Assembly: GCF_030247185.1 (NCBI RefSeq)
Contig: NC_080571.1
Coordinates: forward strand, 16,585,631-16,649,630
DNA: 64,000 nt
Origin: Malaya genurostris
Lineage: Eukaryota; Arthropoda; Insecta; Diptera; Culicidae
Direction: 5' to 3'
Of this stretch, positions 23,490 to 34,124 are shown piece after piece. Each line of letters starts with the position of its first letter. Positions within the stretch are counted from its first letter, which is position 1. The notes beneath the pieces are model-generated. The model was not told the origin of the DNA. It searched no databases and saw nothing but the letters and a program-made list of their open reading frames with translations. Position numbers and translations under genes: made by a program.

Positions 23490-24846
23490 CAACATCCAAC
23501 ATCCTAATTAAATCACCGTTCGTCTCCATGGCTGAAACGAACGAAGCGAGCGCAGGGTCGTGGGCAGTTTTTTTTTGTTCTGAGTAGCAAACTGCATCTG
23601 CTCACCTCACCCGAAGAGCGGAGCACGACGAAAACAATCAACAAACAGTCGAGGTCGTGCGAATGAATCCGTGCATTGCAACCCATCGATAATCCCAGCT
23701 GTTTTCGATTCGTTGCATGTCGGCAGCATCGCATGGCTGGGGACCGGACTGGAAACTGGAACAGGCCCGCTTCGAGTGCCGTGTCGTGCTTTCTTTTGCG
23801 TTTCCGTTTGTGGCACGGAAACAGCCGAATGATCGACGCATGCGCACTCTCCCTTGCCTTGCTCGAATCCCCCTTGCAAAATGCATAATGTCCATCCACT
23901 CCGTATCGTGTTCGTCTGCTTGCCTGTCGGTTTTTGCCACACACTGGTTGTGCAGATGGCTGACGGTTGTCCCCGCACGAAACGGTCAGTTACCGTCGAA
24001 CGTTTGTAGAGTAAACATGCCGAACAGGCACCGTCTTCCGGGAGAATCGGCCGCAGGTTAGGACAGTTTTCCCCCTTGCTGTGTCTGTGAGTGTGTTGAG
24101 GAGGCTTTGTTCTTCTTGTTCAGTGCACTGTTCGACTAGAGAGAGCGAAAACAAAAAAAAAAGACAACCAAGTGAGATAGATAGATAGCTTAATCGAGTA
24201 AGAGTAAGAGAGACAGAGACTGAAAGAGAGAGAGAGAGAGAGAGAGTTAGAAAGACAGCGTTCAGCTTAGGTACAACAAGTGGTGCGCGGGTTGTTTTGT
24301 TTTTTTTTTCGGTTGTGAAGTTCGAGGACTTCCAGCATAGATTTTTTTCAGCATAACAGTGAATCGAGCTGTTGGTGGCCTAGTTTCGGTGATTCAGATA
24401 CAAACGATTGTTCGTCCTTCGGATGCGGTAGTAGAATTTTGGGTGTCCTGCTCCAAAAGGGTCAACCGAATGTTCGAACATTGGACTGGCATGCGAGCGC
24501 GGAGGCGTGCTAATTGAGTGGTGTCCGGAAGTGCTCATCATTGAGTTGGCCAAGAAATCTCGGTAGAGTGTTGTGTTGTTTTTTTCTTCTGGCTGGAGCA
24601 AATGTCTGTATGTGAGTGTGTTATTTCAAGATTGCATTGAGTGTAAGATTAGAGCAGCTGTTGACGAAACTTCATGGAAACATAACAAGGATTGATTCGA
24701 TTATTTCGAGTGGATGATAAATATTGATCGTTGAGCGCCGGAACGAAATCCGAAGAAGGTGGAAGTTATCAAAGTTTCATAATTTAGGAACGCTCCATTC
24801 TCCATTCTGAGTGATTCTGAATAACATTCTTTTGTCAGCAGAAGCT
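23490..24846 (+). promoter_or_regulatory. Candidate promoter and 5'UTR exon ending at 24846
   Basis: Base composition shifts sharply to a CpG-containing, less AT-rich block compared with both sides, and no transposon is recognised in it. TTCAGTGCACTG at 24119-24130 contains the arthropod initiator TCAGT. A GATA/GA-rich stretch (24176-24246) follows, and the block ends at AAGCT|GTAAGTA, a consensus 5' splice site. Stops occur in all + frames, so a transcript from here would be non-coding leader. The transcript end and downstream gene are not visible. The overlapping short frames on both strands (23.5-24.1 kb) are not convincing proteins. Confidence 0.35.
24176..24246. repeat. GATA and GA microsatellite
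   Basis: GATAGATAGATAG is followed, after a short AG-rich spacer, by an uninterrupted run of about nine GA units. Such GA tracts are common in insect promoters. Confidence 0.85.
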
Positions 24847-25280
24847 GTAAGTAAAATAAATTACTAGCCGTCGTATTATTTTTGTTTTTAATCAAAGCGA
24901 ATCAAATCAAATTTAACAGATAACTTTTTTATTTTGAACTTCCATTTCAAGCAGTTCCTAGAGCTTCCGGTTAAATTCTCAACATATTTTTTGATTGGTG
25001 ACTGAGCATATTTTTTTACTTGTATAAATTTTATGTTTGTGTTTATAGTACATCACCGTATTTATCGTATGTTGCACTTCGGTGCAATACAAAGTGCTTA
25101 GCGGTTGTATTGAGCTACTAGGTGGCATAACAATTCAGCATAAACTGACATGCACTGACAAGTCGAAATCGAAACGCAAATAAATGTAAAGGTTGGTTGT
25201 TTTCAGACACTGTAGTTAAAAAATAGACCGAATCTAGTCATGTCTGTTAAGGATTAAGGAGCTCAAGACATGGTATATTT

Positions 25281-25634
25281 GCCTTTCTCTTATGAAAAGG
25301 CTTTGTAATCACTGTGACATCCGACTTTTGAACTGAGGCCTGGTGGGCCGAGTATGATATATTTTTCGAATCAGTCCGTCGAGATCGGTTAATGTCTATG
25401 TAAGTATGCACAAAAAATGCACTTCATTGTCTCGGAGATGGCTGAAGCGGTTTTTACAAGCTAAAAGGTCTCACTTTTCCAGGAAGCGCTATTCAATTTT
25501 CGGTTCCGGAATTACGGGGTGATTTCTCAGAGATGGCCGAACCGATTTTAACAAACTGTGAATCGAAAATTCTTAATATTTGGTACAATCGTTTTTCATC
25601 GAGAAATATTAAACCTATTTTTTGTTTGCCATTA
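25281..25634 (+). repeat. Dispersed family 'A', left part, outer layer of a nest
   Basis: Starts GCCTTTCTCTTATGAAAAGG, then the shared ACTGAGGCC, GAGATGGCTGAA and TTCCGGAATTACGGGGTGAT phrases. The matching right-hand end, finishing CACACCACTAGGTGGATTAA, is at 29406-29859, so one family member has been split by about 3.8 kb of later insertions. Confidence 0.6.
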
Positions 25635-26953
25635 GGGTGACCATTTCCTTGTCAGGGAGGGTAAAAAAATAGATTTTGTTCGATTTTCGGAAAATTGACC
25701 TTTTTAAAAGATTCATAATTCTGTAATCAATGAGCCCATTTTTTTCAATTTTTGAATTTTTGTTTGTGGTTGAAAATGTCAATTGAATAAGTTTTCAGTG
25801 GTTTCCATGGTTTGTAGATAGAGGGCGCCATATTTTTTTTCTAAACATTTATTTTCTTTACTTGACGTATCAAAAAATTAAGGAAGTGATATTTCTCGTT
25901 TTGGAGTTATAATTTTTGGAAAATTTCAATTCATCGTTTATCGTTCAAAGTCGCATTTATCGTTCAAATTTCGAGCTTAAATCAATTTTATCTGAATAAC
26001 ATTTTGACATGTTATGTTAAAAAGTCTAAAAAAAAAATTAAAACATGTAGCCACAAACAAGAAAAACCGCAAAAAACTTATGCAATTAGCGTTCTCAAAC
26101 ACAAAAATGAAACTCTATTTTTATATTTATTATGGAAATTATACGCATTTCTACAGAACTTATCCAAAAATTCAAAAATACCGGCTAAGGCCTTTAGAAG
26201 TTACGATATTTTTGTTGTGAATACGACTTACTTTATTATCCCTCCCGTGGTTGGTGGGCTTGACGGTATTGCAAACATCATCAGATACAATCAATTACAG
26301 TTAGAATTCAATATAAATATCTATTACAGCTTTAGCCTTATTATTGAATTTAATGAATGAAATACGGAACGACTTGAATAAGATGTTAATTGAATTACGC
26401 TCCAAACATCCGGGGTTTGGAGAGGCCGGTAGGGCTTAACTGAGCTCTGTTTTATGTTTCATTTTCATACTACCGGCCTTTATTACCAGTGTGAAGTGGA
26501 AATTAAATGGAGTGAACGTATCCCAATTGGGTTTCACACGATGACATCAAACGAACGGTAAATGCAGTCCATCTTTGACGTTTATTGGTGGTTTGTGTAC
26601 CATGGAATACTGTGGAATGAGATAAAATATTGTAGAATAGAATAAAATAATACATAATGAACATAACATATGAGCAAACCACTGATAGCTGTCATACGAT
26701 GTTCATCCAGTTCATTTTGTGAGGTTGTGTCGTTTTCACGTGAGACCTGATGGGTGAGATGATCTGTGTGTGAAATGTAAGAGGGAGTGTATGCAAGAAC
26801 GGTAATAAAGGCTACCGTTTCAGCTCAGGACTAACGATCGACCAATAGTAGAGATAAAAGTAGGGTAACGCTCTCAGCTCTATTAGTCATCTCATATACG
26901 AAAACCATTAGTTAGAGTGAGATTTCGCGTCGATATAATAGCAGTATTGAACA

Positions 26954-27934
26954 CAGTTCGCTTTCACATCTCATCCAAGTCAGTCGATAAAACAAAACCG
27001 CTTACGTTCAGGACAGAAGAAACCAAGTACAGTATTGTCTAGTGAACAATAGAACGACCTCGAAATCAGTGAACCAAACGAATAAAAGCTACCGCCGACA
27101 CGAAAGAATACAATTGTTGTTGACTTCAGGCAGTGCAAAATTCGACCTTCGATACGAGAACTCGAAAGTTTGCTTAAGTACAACATTCCAGTATATACGG
27201 AAGATAGTGCGCTAGAAGTGCGTGTGCACGATCTTCCCTTAAGCGTCATCGATCCTTATATTCGCAAAACTATGTCTCAATACGGAGAGATTCTCTCTAT
27301 TGAAAAAGAAAGCTGGAAGAACTTTTTCTCCGGTATTCTAAATGGCGTACGTTTGCTACGCATGCGCTTGAAGAGGCCTATACCTTCTTATGTGACTTTC
27401 GGTCAGGATACAAGAATCCCGTGCAAATCACTTGTTACTTATGACAATCAGATGGCCACATGTCAATATTGCCAAAAAGCTGTTCACTACGGTAAGCCAT
27501 GTGATAAAGTGGACAAGGAGACACTTACACCAAAGGACAACGGTGCTTCCTTCACACCAACCCCAAGCAACCCCAGTACACATGTGACAGCCACCAACAA
27601 CAATGAAGCATCTCCTTCAACGAATCTATCATCATCCCCTATAGAATAAAGTACACCAGCTACAGTTAACAACTTACCCTCCAACCAACCAGCAACTGCA
27701 ACCAATGTACAACAAGGTGCATCTACAGCCACTAGCAACGAAAAGAAGACGGAAATCTACAACAATACCATCGATGCGGCAATGGATGACGAGACGAACC
27801 ACGAACGACGTACCCCTCAATCCTCGCAGGAGGGAAATGGAAGCTCCTCTCCCCCTAGGTGACAACAAGATCCAATCGGCCACGTAAAGCTTGTACGCAA
27901 ATAGGCCTGAAAAAATATCTATTAAATAAAAAAA
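26954..27934 (+). mobile_element. ORF1-only retroposon, copy A
   Basis: CAGTATTGAACA at 26942-26953 is repeated at 27935-27946. The unit between begins CAGTTCGCTTTCACATC and ends in an A-rich tail (AAATAAAAAAA). The same unit, same 5' start and same 3' end (CGGCCACGTAAAGCTTG), occurs at 48063-49443 with a different 12-bp duplication. Thus the boundaries are those of a mobile unit encoding only an ORF1-like protein. Copy A has a lost start codon, a 141-bp internal deletion and a nonsense codon. Confidence 0.88.
27065..27890 (+). pseudogene. ORF1 (gag-like) protein, inactivated copy A
   Basis: Compared with the intact ORF at 48360, the start ATG is ATC (27065). A 141-bp (47-codon, in-frame) deletion between two TTAAG repeats follows codon 38 or so. 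A CAA codon has become TAA at about 27647, after the zinc knuckle. The RRM-like stretch (EVRVHDLPLSV...MSQYGEILSIEKE) and the CCHC knuckle CQYCQKAVHYGKPC remain readable. The intact copy shows the normal form. This copy is unlikely to give a functional protein. Confidence 0.85.
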
Positions 27935-28139
27935 CAGTATTGAACAATTTTCGAACTACTTTTTCTGCGGTAGTGCTTTCCAAATCCGAAGCAAAGATAT
28001 TGTATTCGATTTGGTCACAATGCATTAATTGAAAGTTGAGTAATCGCTAAAATAACATGGTGACACTACTAATGAGATGACTATTGGTACATTTACCCTA
28101 GTCAGAATCTATTAGAATAGAAACAGTAGCTCAATGTTA

Positions 28140-28370
28140 CTGTGTTTGCTTGTGGAGTTCATGTATGTATGTATGTGTGTGAGTATGTTTGCGTGCATAT
28201 GTAGACGTATATGTATGTGTAAATTGCATGTGTTAATAATTACTAACTCAACATTTATTCTATATGAAATTTATTCACACTGAGAAAACTGGAAAATCGA
28301 ACTAAGAGCAGCTCTTAAACTTGGAAAAGAAGAAAGAAGAAGAAAGAAGAAAAAAAGAAGAAGAATGATG
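28140..28370. repeat. TATG/GT and GAA-rich simple sequence
   Basis: A run of ATGTATGTATGTATGTG with GT extensions lies at 28160-28230 and a GAAGAAAGAAG-type run at 28320-28368. Further right (28440-28510) ATTACC/ATTATTAC words repeat. Confidence 0.7.
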
Positions 28371-28673
28371 CAGAATACCAGGAATATAAAAAAGAAACGA
28401 ACAAATAACGCAAGAGTATAGATAAGTATGTAAAAAAATACATCAAGTACCCAACTATTACCACTATTACCATTATTACATTATTACATTACTATTACAA
28501 TTATTACCATTACATTCCATACAGACCATTACAAGAACCACATACCACAATTTACATTATCACAAAACCAGATCTACGACCATTGTCATTACAAAAACAA
28601 CAACTAAACTACAAAACACAACCACAAATTATAAGGACAATTTTATATAATCTATTCGAATCAGCACACATCA

Positions 28674-28745
28674 ACCACCGCGACTTGAACCGAGAGTCAT
28701 TGGATCGCAAGTACGTCTGTTAATCGACTGAGCCACAGAAGCATG
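28674..28745 (-). repeat. tRNA-derived SINE head or tRNA relic
   Basis: On the minus strand TGTGGCTCAGTCGATTAACAG resembles a pol III A box/D arm, and CTCGGTTCAAGTCGC, about 30 bases later, resembles a B box (GGTTCAANNC). The acceptor stem does not pair, so this is not a functional tRNA; it is best read as a tRNA-derived SINE head carried inside the retroposon. Confidence 0.55.
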
Positions 28746-29084
28746 CATCTGCTTGGCTGGTAAAAGATGCATTTAAATTTATACAGTCGAACCTGCTAGC
28801 AGAACGTAAGTTACAGTCGAAACCAGTAAAATTCAAGCTCATCTAACATTAAGTCAATACAAATAAAATTTTCCGTCATTTGACAAATTAGGTCTTTATG
28901 AATTACATCGTATGAGGGATTAAGTCACCTGTGAAATTCAAAATTTTTTAGAGTGAAGGGTCCAGTGTAGAACCGAAGCAAGGGACTGCTGCCACTGTGA
29001 CTAATTAAAAAAAAAAGAATACGACTTACTTTATTACGGAGCGCCTTTTCAAAATGTTCCCTTTGAGAGAATTATAAGTTTATG

Positions 29085-29220
29085 ATCGTGAATATCACTT
29101 GTTGTATCTAACATATCAACATAATTGTTGCTACATACCATCGGAAATATGATCATCAATTTATGATAACGTATTTCAGTTGTGTGATATGTGATGTAGA
29201 AATAATTCAAAATTAAAGTT
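29085..29220 (+). repeat. Repeat shared with 30605-30740
   Basis: ATCGTGAATATCRCTTGTTGTAT, the ATCAACATAATT block and CATACCATCGGAAATA recur in the same order and spacing at 30605-30740. This belongs to the second-layer repeat of the 25-29-kb nest; the other copy borders the DD37E pseudogene at 30.77 kb. Confidence 0.7.
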
Positions 29221-29405
29221 TTCCGAAGTGTTGGGTATCAACGAATATCAACATACTTCGACAAAACCCTGAGATTTTACATCTTATCGATGCCCTGTTG
29301 GCATTTCTAGAGAACGTATAAAAAATTGAAAAAATCGGTTCAGTGGTTACAGAGTAAAGATTTTTCAAAAAAACCAAGTTTCAGAAAATAGAAATGGTCA
29401 CCCTA

Positions 29406-29859
29406 AAAAAATTTTTCGTTGCATCGGTTCCCAATTACCGGTTCTCGAAGTACTGGAAATAGTGGTCAATAGCCGTGAAACTCAGAGATGCCGGAACCGA
29501 TTTTCGCAAACTTAGGCTTAAAAGAATGGTCTTATGGTCTCATAAATTGCTGTTGAGTTTCATCCGGATCCGAATTACGGGGTTAAGTGTGTTTAAATAT
29601 CGTCATCGAGAGCAACGAAAAGTACAAAAAAAAGTATTCTAAATTTAACTCAAAACTGTTTGAAATGGTTATGTGTTTTAGTTGCTGGCCAAACGAACCG
29701 ATTTCAGCTATATTGGTTCCTAGTTTCCCGGAAATAGTGCTCAAAAACTTCGAAAACGGAATTGAGCTCATTCTTGTTTTTATTTAAGATCCAATGGAAT
29801 TTTGGTACTATTTATGAAAATATGAAAAAGGCATCGTCACACCACTAGGTGGATTAAAA
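29406..29859 (+). repeat. Dispersed family 'A', right part
   Basis: Contains the family phrases AACCGATTTTCGCAAACTTAGG and TTCATCCGGATCCGAATTACGGGG. It ends GAAAAAGGCATCGTCACACC followed by ACTAGGTGGATTAAA, the family's 3' end. It completes the element begun at 25281. Confidence 0.6.
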
Positions 29860-30604
29860 CAGGTTTTTATTCCTAATATTGATTTTCAAGCAATGGAAAC
29901 GATGTAACGTACACGGAGACGACGGCTTCGTTGGTATGTGTTCTCTACACATCGAATAATGGTTTTATTTATGCTTGCGACATCTCGTAGCTGTGTAACA
30001 GTTTTCCCAGTACAGCTTGGTACGCTGTATCTGGTTATTCCATTATCATGCCAATTACCACAATATGTGCACATATTGTACTGCTCTAGAGGCATGAGAT
30101 TTACATTCAGTTTACCGTTTCATAGTTAGACCCTGAAAGACAAGATTTTGGTCTGATTCATGTTCCTAGAATAAAGGAGTTCTATTGTTGATATGAATAG
30201 TAAGCACAGCAACCATGTTATCACTAATGAACTGCAATCGGAGCATATTTAATGATCTAATTATTCGAAGTCTCACGCAACTCTGCTAATGATGCAATTT
30301 ATATAGATTTTGTGTTAGTTCATTTTGAAGAATAAGAAAATGAGACTCGAAAACTTTAAAAATACTCGTCAAATAATAAATCTACCTAATGTTGTTTAAT
30401 GATGTTTCATTTTAGTTAGTAAATTATACACGCAAGTGCAAATTTTTTTACGTAGGACTACATCTTTTTTTCTTTGACATCACCCACCCGCCCCTCTCTT
30501 ATTTGGCATGATGTCGTACAGATATAACACGATATTACATAATTAAAATTTCAAAAATTCACTCTGTTGCTTTTCAAAATTCACTCTGTTCAAGGATGAG
30601 TAGA
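29860..30604. other. AT-rich non-coding sequence
   Basis: No gene was seen. Around 30545-30595 the ~22-base phrase TTTCAAAATTCACTCTGTT is tandemly duplicated. Confidence 0.5.
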
Positions 30605-30768
30605 ACTTAATCGTGAATATCGCTTGTTGTATTTAAGGCATCAACATAATTTTTCTCCATACCATCGGAAATACGTTCAGCAATTTATGATAAAATGTTC
30701 AATAGTATGAGATGGCTACAAACAACTTAAAATAGAAGTTGTTTGTCTGTTGAAATTCTGCGATTTCA

Positions 30769-31855
30769 AAATGTCGCGTATTGAAAAGAAACTGAAAATT
30801 AAGGTTCTGGACACATGGCTAAGAGAGAAGGGTATTACTATGAGAAAATTGGCGAAGCGGTTTGGAATTTATCTTGCCAGTGTTAAAACCATCAATAACC
30901 AGGAAGAGGCAGAAAACCCGGCTCTTCCAACCCGAAACTGGACCAGAAAGTGGTAACTCTAATCACGAAGAACAATACGTGATTTGGCCAAAAACGAGTA
31001 TCGGAATAATCCAGCATCTCAAGAGGCGATATCATCTGAAGACCTACAAGAAGCAGACAATCTTGAAACAAACTGTAGAACAGAAGAAGCGAGCAGCAAC
31101 AAGGGCCCGGAAATTGTATTCGCATCTTTTACAGTGTGCGGATGCATGCGTTTTCATGGACGATGAGACTTATGTAAAAGAGGACTCAAAAACCCTTCCA
31201 GATCCACAATACACTGCGGTGTTTTTTTATGCGGTTTTTTACGCGATTTTTTTATGCGAATTTTCAGGGTTATGCGGTTTTTTTTTATGCGAAGTTTCAG
31301 AGTTATGCTGTTTTTTTTATGCGAATTTTCAGAGTAATGCGGTTTTTTTATGCGATTTTTTTTCTTCGGTACGTAAATTCGCATAAAAAAGGCTTCAATG
31401 TACTTTACTGTCGTCGTCGGAGGAAGCTGCGAGCGATGCGGACAGGTCAATTCAAGTGGAGAAATTCGGTCAACAGGTACTGGTATGGCAAGCAATATGT
31501 TCCTGTTGTTTGAAGTCAACCATTTTTAACACTATAGGAACTTTAAAAGCAGATATCTATCGATCTTAGTGTCTCCAGAAGCGATTGCTGCATTTATATA
31601 AGAAGCATTGTACACTTCCACTGTTTTGGCCGGATTCAGCGTCGGCTCACTATGCCAAAACCGCTCTCAATTGACTTGCGGAAAAGAGTATAAATTTCGT
31701 TGAGAAAAATATCAATCCACCAAATTTCCCTCAGCTTTAACCCATCGAACGTTACTGGGCAATCGTGAAGAGGGTCTACAAGAAGACTTGTAAGGCAGCT
31801 GTGAACATGCAGGAACATGCAGGAGTTCTAAAAAATTGCCACTACTCAAAATCAA
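30769..31855 (+). pseudogene. DD37E Tc1/mariner-type transposase, multiply broken
   Basis: ATG at 30769 opens MSRIEKKLKIKVLDTWLREKG, a helix-turn-helix start. Frameshifts follow, then LLQCADACVFMDDETYVKED with the first Asp, VLVWQAICSCCLKSTIF, the WPDSASAHYAK motif with the second Asp, and PIERYWAIVKR with the Glu 37 residues later, defining DD37E. There are at least two frameshifts and two or more stops, and a 190-bp block (31214-31404) interrupts the frame just after DPQY. I could not define inverted repeats with confidence, so the element ends are open. It belongs to a different lineage from the copies at 4.6 and 53.7 kb. Confidence 0.85.
31214..31404. repeat. TATGCGRTTTTTT degenerate repeat block inside the transposase
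   Basis: Words such as TTATGCGGTTTTTTT and ATGCGAATTTTCAGAGT alternate about six times, and the block ends AATTCGCATAAAAAA, the reverse complement of its own motif. Transposase homology stops at DPQY and resumes with tyrosine and TVVVGG right after it, so the block is a later insertion. Confidence 0.75.
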
Positions 31856-32899
31856 AATAGTTATTAGTGTTTGCATTGATTGTCGAATATTAAAGAAGAG
31901 TTGTTTTCGCGTTTCGTCTTCGACTCGGTAGTTCGCAACAGTTTTTCGTTAAACTGTTATGCCATTTTTTCGTTCGACACATCAGCTAGGACATGGCACT
32001 TTGGTGCAAAAACGGCTAGTGTCCCAAGTTAACAAAAAGTTAACTCCTAATTTACGTTTTGTTACTGAAGACAATGAAGAATTCGAATTTCAGTTGCTAT
32101 GTTAAGGTCATGATTTTAGACAAACATTCACAAACGATGCATCGCCGCAGTATCGAACATTCTGAAAGCATTCTAAATTATGCATGATTTTGAATTTGAA
32201 TCATACAACAATTTTTGAAGTTCTAATGGCAAAATAAAGCATGAATAAATTTACCCACTTTGTTGATCTTTACTTCGGAAAGCCGTGTTTTACAGTCATC
32301 GATTTTGCTCAATTAGCGGTGCTTTTTGAGAGCTAACCCGTAAAAACATATTTGCTAACCCATGTCAACATCAACAAACTCGGTGGATTCGGTTGCTCGC
32401 TTTTCACTGATATTGAACTCCAGGCCAGGGTTCGGTAGATCAGAAAATAGTAAACAACCCAGTTGATGAGTTTTCTGAGCTGGAAGGATTCTCGCTGTTG
32501 GTAGGATCGAAGCTGGAACCATGCAAATGTGGTGGACCGAAAACTGTCTTGTTCCACTTCGGAATGTAGAACAGAACAGTTTGCTTTGCACTCCCAAAAG
32601 GATTCCATGTAAAACGCAGTATCACGATAGTGATTCATTCTTTTAATTAGAAAAAAAACTCCACTAATCAGATCACTGCTGCCTAAATTAATCATTTTCA
32701 CCAACTTCAAAGGAACCAAAACGGTACCGTCACAGGACTTACCGGTCGGTTAAATATGCCTAGTTCAAAGGAAATCCAAATGAATGGAGAAAATGTAAAC
32801 ACAATGTAAAAAGCTCGTCCCTTTTTTTGTGTGCCCTACCTGACTATTCTCAACACATCTGCCAAAAGTCACAGTCGAAGAAAAGTCATTACCAAGCGC
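31856..32899. other. Non-coding sequence with a short dispersed repeat
   Basis: The third copy of the GTTTCGTCTTCGACTC repeat is at about 31908-31950. The open frames at 32333-32719 (minus) show no recognised motif and overlap in several frames; I do not annotate a gene. Confidence 0.45.
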
Positions 32900-33787
32900 C
32901 AGTCAGAATCTAAATTTTCGTTTTTTTCCCTCGTCTTTCCTGCCATTTCAGAGCATCCCAGCAGCATCCCGTGGTGGCCGTGGTGGTGTGGGATCCAGCA
33001 GACAGTAGTGAGTGGACCAATGTTTAACTAATTCATAACAACGGCAAACAACGACCGATCCCCGGGGGCAAGGTTAGGGGAAGCCGGCGGTCGGACGGTC
33101 GAAGAAAAAGTGGGCTTCCGCGCGAGTTTTGTTTTTCCACGGCTCCGGTAGCTGCTCCGGTTCACCGCATCGCGTTTCGTGAACGTGTGCTTGGGGAGAA
33201 GCAAGAAGAAAAAAAACAAAAAGAAAAATTTTCCGGAATCAAGTAACCGAGAGAAAGGCAGTGGTGAAAAGCTCGAGTTCTTTGCATTGTTCCCGGTTTT
33301 GACAGTGAGGAAAAGGTTTTGACCGGTGACGTCTGCTGCCGTCGGTGAATCGGAAAAGTGCTGAAAATTTCTAAATATTTTATTTATTGAGATAGCTCGG
33401 AGAGACCAAATACAAAAAAAAACCGTGACCGTCGGTGCAGTGCAGTGGTGAGCAACAGTGAAACATTTGATCCTGATCTTGGTTTAGAAACGGCTCCGAG
33501 CGCCGTCGGAGAGAAGAAAACAGCAGCGGGAACTTCACCCGGGGAAGATTATAACAGAGTGCAAAGTGGTTCTGGCGGAAAAGTTTTGCTCGTACACGGG
33601 CTCCAAAGGTGCTTAGCTATTTTTTTTCTTCTTCTGGTGTGTGTGTGTGTGATGGAAGTTACAGAAGTGCAGAAACTGCAGCCATTTATTCGCTTCTATT
33701 GGTGTGCCATTATTACAGACTACGCGCGTTTGCTGAAAGATTACTGCTAGAGGTGCCCCCGTGCCGGGAGAAGTAAAACAAAAGAAG
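32900..33787 (+). promoter_or_regulatory. Candidate 5'UTR exon or promoter block ending at 33787
   Basis: This is GC- and CpG-richer than the surroundings (for example GCCGGCGGTCGGACGGTCG near 33085) and free of recognisable repeats. It ends at AAAGAAG|GTAAGAG, a consensus donor. A 101-codon frame (33445-33750, MVSNSETFDPD...) lies just upstream of the donor; it has no motif I recognise and includes a chance-like hydrophobic GT-repeat-encoded stretch, so it may simply be an upstream ORF in a leader. Together with the 24-kb block it suggests alternative first exons of one gene or leaders of two genes; nothing here decides between these. Confidence 0.35.
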
Positions 33788-34124
33788 GTAAGAGTCTTTG
33801 TGAACTGTTTGCTTGCTTCGGTGACTCCGGAGCAGTCGAAATGCTTCTAACGCTATGCAGCGGTGTTTAGTGCCGAGTGAGTGGGATGCGGCGGGAAATT
33901 CTTCCGTTTGTCTTTCCGTTCCGTCTTCCGTTTTGTATACTTATGAGCTTTGAGTTGCAGAATGGCAATATCTTTTAAATACATAAACCTATCGAAGTAG
34001 TTTTCATCAAACCGAACTCAACAACATTGATATATTTCGTGAGTATTCATATTTTTCGAGAATATTGTTTTGAACAAATCTATATCAACGGTAACATTAA
34101 AAGATAGGGGAGACCGGGGCTGGT

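Larger units (their letters stand above)
26239..29016 (+). mobile_element. 2.8-kb poly(A) retroposon insertion with 20-bp TSD
   Basis: GAATACGACTTACTTTATTA occurs exactly at 26219-26238 and again at 29017-29036, and the block between ends in AATTAAAAAAAAAA. A long target duplication plus a 3' A tail is the signature of LINE-type (target-primed) insertion on the + strand. Apart from the nested ORF1-only element (26954-27934) and a tRNA-like piece near 28.7 kb, the content is unfamiliar: no reverse transcriptase, and A/GAA-rich and TATG-rich tracts at 28140-28370. It may be a retrocopied long non-coding transcript or an unknown non-autonomous element. Confidence 0.8.
25635..29403. repeat. Repeat bounded by GGGTGACCATTTC inverted ends, second layer
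   Basis: TA-GGGTGACCATTTCC at 25633 and GAAATGGTCACCC-TA at 29391 are inverted and TA-flanked, as for a Tc1/mariner-type MITE. An inverted relative of the left end lies at about 47730-47755. Homology between the two loci continues beyond the TA into the flank, so the boundary may be internal to a larger composite repeat. Internally it is AT-rich with no gene apart from the inserted retroposon. Confidence 0.5.

Noticed and set aside
23513..24061. Overlapping 70-143-codon frames on both strands as genes
   Set aside because: Several frames are open simultaneously, as expected in CpG-rich sequence with few stops; none shows a motif.
28674..28745. Functional tRNA gene on the minus strand
   Set aside because: A- and B-box-like words are present but the acceptor and anticodon stems do not fold correctly; it fits a tRNA-derived SINE head.
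33445..33750. 101-codon + frame as a small secreted or membrane protein
   Set aside because: The hydrophobic part comes from a GT-rich run and no family is recognised; its position just before a splice donor fits an upstream ORF in a leader.
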